From contig ONQK01000174.1 in the NCBI GenBank assembly GCA_900319895.1, positions 1 through 19,383 of the forward strand: 19,383 nt of DNA, in the 5' to 3' direction. The DNA comes from an uncultured Prevotella sp. GTDB taxonomy: Bacteria; Bacteroidota; Bacteroidia; Bacteroidales; Bacteroidaceae. Positions 6,846-14,348 of this stretch are shown one piece after another (position 1 is the stretch's first letter; the number at the start of each line of letters is the position of its first letter). The notes under the pieces were generated by a model, which was given only the letters and a program-made list of their open reading frames with translations, ran no database searches and was not told the DNA's origin. Both the position numbers and the translations under genes were made by a program.

Positions 6846-8576
6846 ATGCATTTCAAATGGAATTACAAACCACCTACATCACAAGAACAGGAAGTAGCTG
6901 AGGAGCTCGGTAAAAAGCTGGGACTCAGTCCTTTGCTCGGCTCACTGCTTCTCAAGCGTGGGATTTCCACAGAATCTGCCGCCAAACGTTTTTTTCGTCC
7001 ACAACTTGCCGACCTCATCAACCCTTTCCTGATGAAAGACATGGATGTCGCAGTTGACCGTCTGAACGATGCCATGGGACGCAAAGAGCGAATTTTGGTA
7101 TATGGAGATTACGATGTAGATGGCTGCACGGCAGTTGCGTTAGTGTATAAGTTTCTGCAGCAGTTTTATTCAAACATAGACTATTACATACCAGACCGAT
7201 ACGACGAAGGCTATGGTTTGAGCAAAAAAGGAATAGAATATGCACAGGAAACGGGTGTTAAATTGGTCATCATCCTCGACTGCGGCATCAAGGCAGTAGA
7301 GCAGATAGCCTATGCCAAGGAACTTGGCATCGACTTTATCATCTGTGACCATCATGTGCCTGACGAGGAAGTGCCGCCCGCCGTGGCGATACTCAACCCT
7401 AAACGCCCTGACGACACCTATCCCTTCAAGGACTTGTGCGGTTGTGGCGTTGGCTTCAAGTTCATGCAGGCTTTTGCCAAGAACAACGGCATCCCTTTTT
7501 CGCGCCTCATCCCCCTGATGGACTTCTGTGCGGTGAGCATTGCGGCAGACCTGGTCTCAGTTGTGGAAGAAAACCGTATCTTGGCATATCATGGGCTCAA
7601 GCAATTGAACCAAAACCCGAGCGTTGGCCTGAAAGCCATTATCGACATTTGCGGGCTGACGGGCCGCGACATTTCCATGAGCGACATCATGTTCAAGATC
7701 GGGCCGCGCATCAATGCCTCCGGGCGCATGGAAAACGGCAAGCAAACGGTTGATTTGCTCGTTGAAAGAGATTTGCACAGGGCGCAGCGTGAGGCCCGGC
7801 TCATAGATGAATACAACGACCAGCGCAAAGACATTGATAAACAGATGACCGAGGAGGCCAACTCCATTGTTGAAAAACTGGAAAGCCAAAAGCATCAACC
7901 CGCTATCGTATTGTATGACGAAAACTGGAAGAAAGGGGTCATCGGCATCGTGGCATCACGAGTGACAGAAATGTATTTCCGCCCGACCGTCGTCTTGACG
8001 CGTGACGGCGACTTGGCGACAGGTTCGGCACGCAGCGTGGCCGGATTTGACGTGTATTCTGCCATTAAACATTGCCGCGACCTGCTGTTGAACTTCGGCG
8101 GTCATACCTACGCTGCCGGATTGACCTTGAAATGGGAAGATGTACGCGAGTTCAGGCAACGGTTCCATCAATTTGTCGAGAACAACATACATATTGAGCA
8201 AACCGAGCCCTCGTTAGACATCGACGCTAAAATAGACTTTAAGGACATCAACAAGCATCTTTATAATGACTTGCGCCGTTTTGCCCCTTTCGGGCCAGGC
8301 AATCAGAAGCCTGTTTTTTACACTGAGAACGTCTATGATTTCGGAACCAGCAAAGTGGTAGGCAGGGAGCAAGAGCACATCAAGCTGGAACTGGTGGACT
8401 CCAAGTCCAGCCATGTGGTCAATGGCATAGCCTTTGGGCAAAGTGCGGCTGCCCGCTACATCAAGTCGAAACGCTCTTTCGACATTGCGTTTACCATTGA
8501 GGAGAATATTTTCAAGCGCAATCAAGTGCAGTTGCAGATAGAGGACATTCGTCCGACTGAGAACGAAGAAGCATAG
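6846..8576 (+). CDS. recJ: Single-stranded-DNA-specific exonuclease RecJ
   Basis: A 5'-3' exonuclease on single-stranded DNA, used in recombination repair and mismatch repair. The 576 residues match the usual RecJ length. DHH-family motifs are complete: GDYDVDG with Asp88, Asp90 and Asp92, LDCGIK, CDHH at 167-170 that names the family, RINASGRM, and GGHTYAAG near 418-425 from the DHHA1 domain. The C-terminal part, from about 460, fits the OB-fold domain of RecJ. The start gives the usual short N-terminal lead. The gene ends in TAG, and recQ begins in the same frame 12 bases later. Confidence 0.96.
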   Translation: MHFKWNYKPPTSQEQEVAEELGKKLGLSPLLGSLLLKRGISTESAAKRFFRPQLADLINPFLMKDMDVAVDRLNDAMGRKERILVYGDYDVDGCTAVALVYKFLQQFYSNIDYYIPDRYDEGYGLSKKGIEYAQETGVKLVIILDCGIKAVEQIAYAKELGIDFIICDHHVPDEEVPPAVAILNPKRPDDTYPFKDLCGCGVGFKFMQAFAKNNGIPFSRLIPLMDFCAVSIAADLVSVVEENRILAYHGLKQLNQNPSVGLKAIIDICGLTGRDISMSDIMFKIGPRINASGRMENGKQTVDLLVERDLHRAQREARLIDEYNDQRKDIDKQMTEEANSIVEKLESQKHQPAIVLYDENWKKGVIGIVASRVTEMYFRPTVVLTRDGDLATGSARSVAGFDVYSAIKHCRDLLLNFGGHTYAAGLTLKWEDVREFRQRFHQFVENNIHIEQTEPSLDIDAKIDFKDINKHLYNDLRRFAPFGPGNQKPVFYTENVYDFGTSKVVGREQEHIKLELVDSKSSHVVNGIAFGQSAAARYIKSKRSFDIAFTIEENIFKRNQVQLQIEDIRPTENEEA

Positions 8577-8588
8577 GAGAGTAGGGGA

Positions 8589-10520
8589 GTGGCTGCTGAT
8601 AAGTTTTTAGAGGTTTTGCAGGAATACTGGGGCTATGGCTCTTTCCGAAGTATTCAGCGCGACATCATTGAAAGTATCAGTAGTGGCAAAGACACGCTAG
8701 GCCTCATGCCTACGGGAGGCGGGAAGTCCATCACGTTTCAAGTCCCTGCACTGGCAATGGAGGGCGTGTGCATTGTCGTCACGCCATTGATTGCGCTGAT
8801 GGACGATCAGGTGGCGCATTTGCGCAAGCACAATGTTGTCGCTGCGGCTATTCATGCAGGCATGTCATATGATGAAATCTTGCAAAAACTGGATGCCTGC
8901 ATTTATGGACAGACCAAATTTCTTTACGTCTCGCCCGAGCGCCTCGACTCAAATTTGTTCCAGACCAAGCTCAAGCGCATGGAGGTGAGCTTCATCACTG
9001 TTGACGAGGCTCATTGTATCAGTCAATGGGGATATGATTTTCGTCCATCCTATCTTGCCATTGCCCAGATACGGGAAATTTTGCAAAAGGAGGCCGGCCC
9101 CTCTGCACGGGTAATCCCTGTTCTCGCCCTTACGGCAACGGCAACGCCACAAGTGATTGACGACATACAAAAACGATTGCATTTTCGGGAGAAAAATGTT
9201 TTTTCCATGAGTTTTGAAAGGAAAAACCTAGCGTATGTCGTTCGAAAGACCGAGGATAAGTATTCGGAACTAACCCATATCTTGCAAGCCATACAAGGCA
9301 GTTCCATCGTTTATGTCAGAAGTCGGAAAAGGACGAAGGAAATCGCTGAATATCTGGTGAAAAATGGGATTTCCGCCATCAACTATCATGCCGGGCTCGA
9401 CTATGTGGAGAAAGAGAGTAGGCAAAGGAACTGGCAGAAAGACGAAATTCGCGTCATGGTTGCCACAAATGCCTTCGGAATGGGTATTGACAAGCCCGAT
9501 GTCCGGTCGGTCATTCATTTTGACCCGACCGACTCGCTGGAAGCCTACTTCCAAGAAGCTGGAAGATCGGGGCGTGACGGGAATCGGGCCTATGCGGTAA
9601 TGTTGTATAACAAATCTGACCAGAAAAAACTGGAAAAGCGAATTATAGACACTTTCCCCAGCAAAGAATACATCAAAAAAGTCTATTTGGACATCGCCTA
9701 CTACTATGAATTGGCGGCCGGTGCGGGAAATGGCTCAACGCATGAATTTGACATTGATAAATTCTGCCTCTTGTTCAAACATTTTCCAGTTCAAGTCGAT
9801 GCAGCGCTAAAGATCTTGCAACGTGCAGGGTATCTCAAGTACGACTTGGAGAGCGACCACAAGGCTCGTGTCAAATTTTTGCTCGAGCGCGACCAGTTAT
9901 ATCGTCTCAACGAACTGAACGATCAGGAAGAAACAGTAATCACGGCACTTTTACGAAGCTATGGTGGGCTGTTTGTTGATTATACCTATATTGACGAAGC
10001 ATTGATTGCCCATAAGGCCGGACTGAATAATCAACAGACTTACCTGACGCTTAAAGCCTTGTCAAAACAGCGCATCCTAGACTTTATACCGAGAAAGAAC
10101 CTGCCTTACATCACCTATACAACGCAACGTGAAGAGGAAGAAAACATTTTTATCACGGAAGATGTTTATGAAAAGCGGAAGGAGCAGTTTGCCAAACACG
10201 TTAGAGGAGTCGTCAGCTATGCTATCAATGAGGATGTGTGCCGCAGTCGTCAACTTTTGCGCTATTTCGGGGAGACAGAGTCGAAAGACTGTGGACAATG
10301 TGATGTGTGTATAAGGAAAAAGAAGCAAGAAACGCCGCAAGAACGCCTGAAAGGTGCCATGAAAATTATTCTGGACATGTTGCAAGACGGCGAAAAGCAT
10401 CATGTCTGTGAATTAAAAGACATGCGACTGCCGCGAGAACTCGTGGAAGAGGCATTGGAACAGCTTGCCAGCGAAGAAATGATTGACGTTAAGGGGTGCT
10501 TCGTCTATTCTAAAAAATAA
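8589..10520 (+). CDS. recQ: ATP-dependent DNA helicase RecQ
   Basis: A superfamily 2, 3'-5' helicase of 643 residues. Seen: Walker A MPTGGGKS at 40-47, DEAH at 139-142 inside FITVDEAHCISQWGYDFRP, motif VI QEAGRSGRDG, and the zinc-binding cysteines Cys551, Cys568, Cys571 and Cys574 (C-x16-C-x2-C-x2-C) that mark the RecQ-Ct domain. The extreme C-terminus is a short winged-helix-like segment; I do not see a clear HRDC domain. The start is GTG, chosen because the homologous sequence begins there, TAG lies four codons upstream in frame, and AGGAG (8575-8579) lies about nine bases before it. RecJ degrades strands that RecQ-type helicases unwind, so co-expression makes functional sense. Confidence 0.95.
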   Translation: MAADKFLEVLQEYWGYGSFRSIQRDIIESISSGKDTLGLMPTGGGKSITFQVPALAMEGVCIVVTPLIALMDDQVAHLRKHNVVAAAIHAGMSYDEILQKLDACIYGQTKFLYVSPERLDSNLFQTKLKRMEVSFITVDEAHCISQWGYDFRPSYLAIAQIREILQKEAGPSARVIPVLALTATATPQVIDDIQKRLHFREKNVFSMSFERKNLAYVVRKTEDKYSELTHILQAIQGSSIVYVRSRKRTKEIAEYLVKNGISAINYHAGLDYVEKESRQRNWQKDEIRVMVATNAFGMGIDKPDVRSVIHFDPTDSLEAYFQEAGRSGRDGNRAYAVMLYNKSDQKKLEKRIIDTFPSKEYIKKVYLDIAYYYELAAGAGNGSTHEFDIDKFCLLFKHFPVQVDAALKILQRAGYLKYDLESDHKARVKFLLERDQLYRLNELNDQEETVITALLRSYGGLFVDYTYIDEALIAHKAGLNNQQTYLTLKALSKQRILDFIPRKNLPYITYTTQREEEENIFITEDVYEKRKEQFAKHVRGVVSYAINEDVCRSRQLLRYFGETESKDCGQCDVCIRKKKQETPQERLKGAMKIILDMLQDGEKHHVCELKDMRLPRELVEEALEQLASEEMIDVKGCFVYSKK

Positions 10521-10590
10521 AATTACAATCTTGTTTTTTGTCTGTATTTCAGAGTAATTCCCGTGGGATAATACATAAAGGAAACTGTTG

Positions 10591-10619
10591 GCAGGAATAA
10601 GCCCAGGAACGTATTCCGC
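10591..10619. other. Hairpin between the convergent recQ and sdaA genes
   Basis: Six bp (10594-10599 with 10612-10617) extend by two more pairs past a bulged A. There is no T run on either strand, so it is a weak terminator candidate for the convergent ends. No other terminator was seen between 10521 and 10648. Confidence 0.3.
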
Positions 10620-10648
10620 ATGTCAGTCGCACCGTCCATCATCTCTGT

Positions 10649-11857
10649 TTACTGCTGTTTGTAGCCTTTGGCAAGACCGCCTTCGCTCGTCTCTTTATAC
10701 AAAGAGGGCAGGTCGTGACCCGTTTGTTTCATCACTTCGACTGTGTGGTCAAACGACACCCGATGATGGCCGTCTGAAAAGGCGGCATAGAGGTTGGCGT
10801 CCAGGGCACGTGCCGCGGCAAAGGCGTTGCGCTCAATACATGGAATCTGAACCAAACCGCAAATAGGGTCACACGTCATGCCCAAATGGTGCTCCAAACC
10901 CATTTCCGCAGCATATTCTATCTGTGCTGGTGTACCGCCAAAAAGTTGACAGGCTGCTGCCGAAGCCATGGCACAAGCCACGCCGACTTCGCCTTGACAG
11001 CCTACTGCCGCGCCAGAGATGGAGGCATTGTGCTTGACAACATTTCCGAACAGACCGGCCGTGGCAAGCGCATGAAGTATCTTGGACTCACTGAAATGAT
11101 GGTTATGGTGCAGATGATAGAGCACCGAAGGCACCACGCCACAGGAGCCGCAGGTCGGGGCGGTTACAATCGTTCCCCCAGAGGCGTTTTCCTCACTCAC
11201 TGCCAACGCATAAGCGTAAACCAGGCCGCGAGACTCCAGCTGAGCTTTGTAGCCAGAGGCTTTGACAAAATATGCGGGAGCTTTCCGGGCTAGGTTTAGC
11301 GGCCCCGGCAGCCGGCCTTCATGATTCAAGCCGCGCTCGACGGCCGCTTGCATTGTTTGCCAAACCTCTTTTAGGTAGCTCCAAATCTCGTCTCCTTCAA
11401 TTTCTTCAACATATTCCCAATAACTGCATCCGTTTTCCTCACACCATTTCTGAATAGCCGACAAGGTGTACAATGGGTAAATATCTGGTGTTTCTATGAG
11501 ACTTGATGTCTCGCCTTCGCTCAATGCCCCGCCGCCAACACTGTACACAATCCATTCGTCTGTTCTGCCACCATCGGCATTCTTGACCATGAATTTCATG
11601 CCATTGGGATGGAATGGCAGAAAAACGGAGGGCTGCCAGATGATTTCCACGGGCGCAACTTTGCTTAGGGTTTCGGTGATGGCGACATCCGTCATGTGTC
11701 CTTTGCCCGTGGCAGCCAGGCTTCCATACAATGTTACTTCAAAAGAATGTGCCCTGGGATGCTCTCGTGCATAGATCGAAGCTGCTTTTTGGGGGCCCAT
11801 GGTGTGGCTGCTTGATGGCCCCTTTCCTATTACATATATGTCTTTGATGGATTTCAT
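10649..11857 (-). CDS. sdaA: L-serine dehydratase, iron-sulfur type, single chain
   Basis: It deaminates L-serine to pyruvate and ammonia using a 4Fe-4S cluster. The 402 residues contain the beta domain first (GPSSSHTMGP at 14-23) and the alpha domain after it (TAPTCGSCG, then GCQGEVG and CDPICGLVQIPC), as in the E. coli and Legionella single-chain enzymes. Three cysteines lie at spacings of 42 and 11 residues, which equal those of the cluster ligands Cys343, Cys385 and Cys396 in Legionella pneumophila as I recall them. The fourth ligand there is the last residue, Cys458; at the equivalent place, 62 residues further, this protein ends in Gln. No frameshift restores a cysteine. It is a single-gene unit with its own promoter. 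Confidence 0.93.
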   Translation of the reverse strand: MKSIKDIYVIGKGPSSSHTMGPQKAASIYAREHPRAHSFEVTLYGSLAATGKGHMTDVAITETLSKVAPVEIIWQPSVFLPFHPNGMKFMVKNADGGRTDEWIVYSVGGGALSEGETSSLIETPDIYPLYTLSAIQKWCEENGCSYWEYVEEIEGDEIWSYLKEVWQTMQAAVERGLNHEGRLPGPLNLARKAPAYFVKASGYKAQLESRGLVYAYALAVSEENASGGTIVTAPTCGSCGVVPSVLYHLHHNHHFSESKILHALATAGLFGNVVKHNASISGAAVGCQGEVGVACAMASAAACQLFGGTPAQIEYAAEMGLEHHLGMTCDPICGLVQIPCIERNAFAAARALDANLYAAFSDGHHRVSFDHTVEVMKQTGHDLPSLYKETSEGGLAKGYKQQ

Positions 11858-11898
11858 CTGTTCTCTTTGATAAGTGTGGATTGTTTACTAAAACGCTA

Positions 11899-11906
11899 CA
11901 AATTTA
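11899..11906 (-). promoter_or_regulatory. Promoter -7 element of sdaA
   Basis: TAAATTTG on the minus strand matches TAnnTTTG and would start RNA near 11892, about 35 bases before ATG 11857. The -33 position holds no TTTG; instead an inverted repeat (AAAAACA, TG, TGTTTTT at 11920-11935) lies there and could be an operator. Confidence 0.5.
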
Positions 11907-11981
11907 CAAAAAAGAGGGGAAAAACATGTGTTTTTAGCGACTTTATGAAGTCAGTAAGACCTGAAAGTGGAAATTGTGCAT

Positions 11982-12021
11982 AAAAAAATGTCCCGATGTC
12001 TGAATTGACTCGGGACATTTT
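11982..12021 (-). terminator. Terminator of the ompA-type gene
   Basis: A perfect 12-bp stem (11985-11996 with 12010-12021) around a 13-base loop, followed on the minus strand by a run of T (A at 11982-11988). It starts 23 bases beyond the stop of the OmpA-family gene. Confidence 0.9.
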
Positions 12022-12043
12022 ATTTTGTCTTTACGAAAATTGC

Positions 12044-13162
12044 TTATTTAACGTAAACTACAGCGATACGGTTAGATGTAGTACCTTGAACACCCTTGCC
12101 AATAGCTTCGTCAACGATAACACCACGAGCTTTGAGGTATTCAGCAACTGCGTCTGCACGACCTTGAGAAATACGTTGGTTAACTTCTGCTGAACCTTCT
12201 GGAGAAGCTGTACCTACGATTTGTACATGACGACCTTCTTTAATGTTGTCGAGCGCCTTCTTAGCCTCTGGAGTCAAATTAGACTTGCCCTGAGCGAAGG
12301 TTACGAATACCAGGTCGTCAACGCGAACTTCTTTGCCAACTTGAACTTCCTTGACAACTTCCTTAACAACTGTTTCAGGCTTGCGGTTGCGCAAATCGTT
12401 GATGATGCGGTTGAGCTCATCGATTTCAGCTTGGTCGCGGCCTTCAGCAATCTTGAAGTTGTGAGTGCCGTTAGAAGTCTTGAATTTGTAGATGAAACCT
12501 GCGTTCAACTGAACCCAAGAATTGCGGATGTCATATTTGACACCGTTTCTACCCCCGTTGATGTAAGAGCCGTTCAAAACCCAGTTGATAGAAGGTTCGA
12601 TGAAGAGCTGGAATTGTTTTGCGCTACCAAAGTTGTATGCAAAGTCAAGAGCTGCTTTTGAGGTCATGAAGTTAAGGTGTTCTCTTGAATATTGGTTGCC
12701 GATGAGCATGTCGTCTTTTGTACCGAATTCATGCAACCAACCGAAACCATAGAGCGCATTTACTTCAAATGGACGTGGCTCGCCCTTGTAGCCTGCAAAC
12801 AAGTTCACGAGGTTGATGTTAGCCAGCAAGTTTACATTAGAAGCTTTTACAAAAGTATGGAGGGCATTGTGGTGTAATTGACCGTCGTTTTTCAAATATA
12901 AATTGTTTTGAGCCCTCCAACCGAAATAAGCATTTCCTTCAGCCACCAAACCGAAGATCGGAGTGATGTTCTTGCCGATGCGAAGACCAGCGTTGGGGTT
13001 GAGGTTGTGTACCCAGCGGTTTTTTCCAGTTGTTTTTGTACTTACACCGCCTTGAACGCCGATGTACCAGTTGTCAGTGAATTTGCTTCCTTCAACAGTT
13101 ACCTGTGCAGAAGCTGATACTGCCATTGCTGCGGCAGCAAAAAATAATACTAGCTTTTTCAT
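12044..13162 (-). CDS. OmpA-family outer-membrane protein
   Basis: A 372-residue porin-like protein that anchors the outer membrane to peptidoglycan. Residues 1-20 are a signal peptide (cleavage near SASA-Q). Residues to about 225 alternate in the way of a beta-barrel, with W, Y and G-rich strands. A hydrophilic linker follows, including the valine/lysine-rich VVKEVVKEVQVGKEV. From about residue 280 comes an OmpA C-terminal domain: FAQGKSNLTPEAKKALDNI, then IVGTASPEGSAEVNQRISQGRADAV, shown here split. The stop is followed by a strong terminator and the gene has a near-consensus promoter, so high expression is likely. It is close in plan to the major OmpA proteins of Bacteroides and Prevotella. 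Confidence 0.92.
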   Translation of the reverse strand: MKKLVLFFAAAAMAVSASAQVTVEGSKFTDNWYIGVQGGVSTKTTGKNRWVHNLNPNAGLRIGKNITPIFGLVAEGNAYFGWRAQNNLYLKNDGQLHHNALHTFVKASNVNLLANINLVNLFAGYKGEPRPFEVNALYGFGWLHEFGTKDDMLIGNQYSREHLNFMTSKAALDFAYNFGSAKQFQLFIEPSINWVLNGSYINGGRNGVKYDIRNSWVQLNAGFIYKFKTSNGTHNFKIAEGRDQAEIDELNRIINDLRNRKPETVVKEVVKEVQVGKEVRVDDLVFVTFAQGKSNLTPEAKKALDNIKEGRHVQIVGTASPEGSAEVNQRISQGRADAVAEYLKARGVIVDEAIGKGVQGTTSNRIAVVYVK

Positions 13163-13166
13163 TTCA

Positions 13167-13181
13167 TTAATTAATTAATTA
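13167..13181. repeat. TTAA tandem tract in the ompA-type leader
   Basis: Nearly four copies of TTAA lie in the 5' leader, only five bases from the start codon. AT-rich, unstructured leaders favour translation in Bacteroidota, where Shine-Dalgarno sequences are rare. A change in copy number would alter spacing, but there is no evidence of it. Confidence 0.5.
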
Positions 13182-13212
13182 TAAAGATCAATTGTAATTT
13201 CAAATCTCGGTG

Positions 13213-13244
13213 CAAAGTAATATATTTTTATTGTAACAACCAAA
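13213..13244 (-). promoter_or_regulatory. Promoter of the ompA-type gene
   Basis: On the minus strand TTTG (13241-13244), a 20-base gap and TTACTTTG (13213-13220) fit the Bacteroidota consensus with one mismatch in the -7 element. RNA would start near 13206, giving a leader of about 45 bases. Confidence 0.75.
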
Positions 13245-13715
13245 AAATTTTTAATAAAAAATGGTTTTTTCGAATATTTTTCGGAATTTTAGAACAATTT
13301 TATACAAATGGATGTGTTTTACAGGTATTTTTCTGATTATTTTAATGAAATAAAATACAACATTTTTTCAAGGTTTAGGATGCTAAACGAAGAGATGCGA
13401 AAAATGCCTAAGAAGGAGGGGGGAGTGAATGTATAAGTCTTAAGATTCTTCGATTTGTCAAAATGGCATTTAGACTTCATGTATTTGACTTGTTGAAAGG
13501 ATTTTCTTTGATAAAATAAAATAGTGTTCCTGATCATTTCATTTTTTAGATTGTGAAATTTTGGGGACAATTATTTTTATTTTTAAATTGTACAATTCAA
13601 CATTCTATATTTGTATATTTTAACAAATGTATGTGGATTCATCATAAAAACAGGGCTCTAAGTGAAAAATAGTCGGTTTATTTTGAGGGATTGTTCAAAA
13701 TTATTGATGTTTATT
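13245..13715. other. AT-rich spacer between divergent ompA-type gene and cobU
   Basis: About 470 bases with no supported gene. A 77-codon minus frame (13337-13570) is AT-rich and low in complexity and was not accepted. A possible plus-strand -7 element (TATATTTG, 13606-13613) lies just after a 12-bp perfect palindrome (13586-13597). A G-rich patch lies at 13414-13425. I see no cobalamin riboswitch, judged by eye from the lack of a B12-box-like block and of strong stems. Confidence 0.6.
13586..13597. promoter_or_regulatory. Palindrome, candidate operator upstream of cobUTS
   Basis: AATTGTACAATT is a perfect 12-bp palindrome eight bases before the -7-like TATATTTG at 13606-13613. This position between the two promoter elements would suit a repressor site. 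The binding protein is unknown. Confidence 0.3.
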
Positions 13716-13746
13716 TTTGTATTTTGAAGGTTTAAGTGTAAATTTG
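13716..13746 (+). promoter_or_regulatory. Promoter of cobUTS abutting the cobU start
   Basis: TTTG (13716-13719), a 19-base gap and TAAATTTG (13739-13746) fit the consensus in full. The -7 element ends only five bases before ATG 13752, so RNA would begin at or within a few bases of the start codon. Confidence 0.75.
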
Positions 13747-13751
13747 CGCTT

Positions 13752-14330
13752 ATGAAACGCATTATACTCATTACAGGGGGGCAACGTTCTGGCAAAAGCC
13801 GGTATGCAGAGGAATTGGCATTAAAACTGTCGAATGCGCCTGTGTATATGGCGACGGCGCGCATCTGGGACGATGAATTTCGCGAACGTGTTGACAAGCA
13901 TAGACAACGGCGAGGCAGCCAGTGGACGAGTATTGAGGAAGAGCAATTTCTCAGTCGCTACGATGTTGAGGGGAAGGTGGTTGTCATTGATTGCATTACG
14001 CTTTGGTGTACCAATTTTTTGTTCAACCATCATGCTGCGGCAAAGGGCGGAGGATCTGGCAAGGAAGGCGGGTTGCCTGAAATAGAGCCGATTTTGAAGG
14101 AAATGCAGGTGGAGTTTGACCTGTTTACGCGCCAAGATGCCACTTTTATCTTTGTTACCAATGAAATAGGTTGCGGTGGTGTGAGCGAGAATGCCCTACA
14201 ACGTCGGTTTACCGACCTGCAAGGATGGATGAATCAATATGTAGCCGCAAGAGCGGATGATGTCGTGTGGATGAGTTGCGGAATACCTGTGTTTATCAAG
14301 CAAGGCAAACAATTATTGGACTTAAAATAG
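13752..14330 (+). CDS. cobU: Adenosylcobinamide kinase / adenosylcobinamide-phosphate guanylyltransferase
   Basis: It phosphorylates adenosylcobinamide and then transfers GMP to give AdoCbi-GDP, an early step in building the lower (nucleotide) loop of cobalamin. The 192 residues are standard. Seen: P-loop GGQRSGKS at 9-16, His50 in DKHRQRRGSQW (position of the GMP-carrying histidine of Salmonella CobU), the strand VVVIDCITLWCTNF and FVTNEIGCGGV. The start is fixed because the P-loop strand begins at residue 3. It is first in the cobU-cobT-cobS operon, 18 bases before cobT. The upstream promoter leaves almost no leader. Confidence 0.95.
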   Translation: MKRIILITGGQRSGKSRYAEELALKLSNAPVYMATARIWDDEFRERVDKHRQRRGSQWTSIEEEQFLSRYDVEGKVVVIDCITLWCTNFLFNHHAAAKGGGSGKEGGLPEIEPILKEMQVEFDLFTRQDATFIFVTNEIGCGGVSENALQRRFTDLQGWMNQYVAARADDVVWMSCGIPVFIKQGKQLLDLK

Positions 14331-14348
14331 CAATCTTTCAATTTGTTT

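Noticed and set aside
13337..13570. 77-codon minus frame in the spacer upstream of cobU
   Set aside because: AT-driven composition rich in K, F, I and S, no domain, no promoter or ribosome site at its start.
13163..13751. Cobalamin riboswitch upstream of cobUTS
   Set aside because: No B12-box-like block or set of strong stems could be found by eye in this AT-rich spacer, and the best promoter leaves no leader. A covariance-model scan would settle it.
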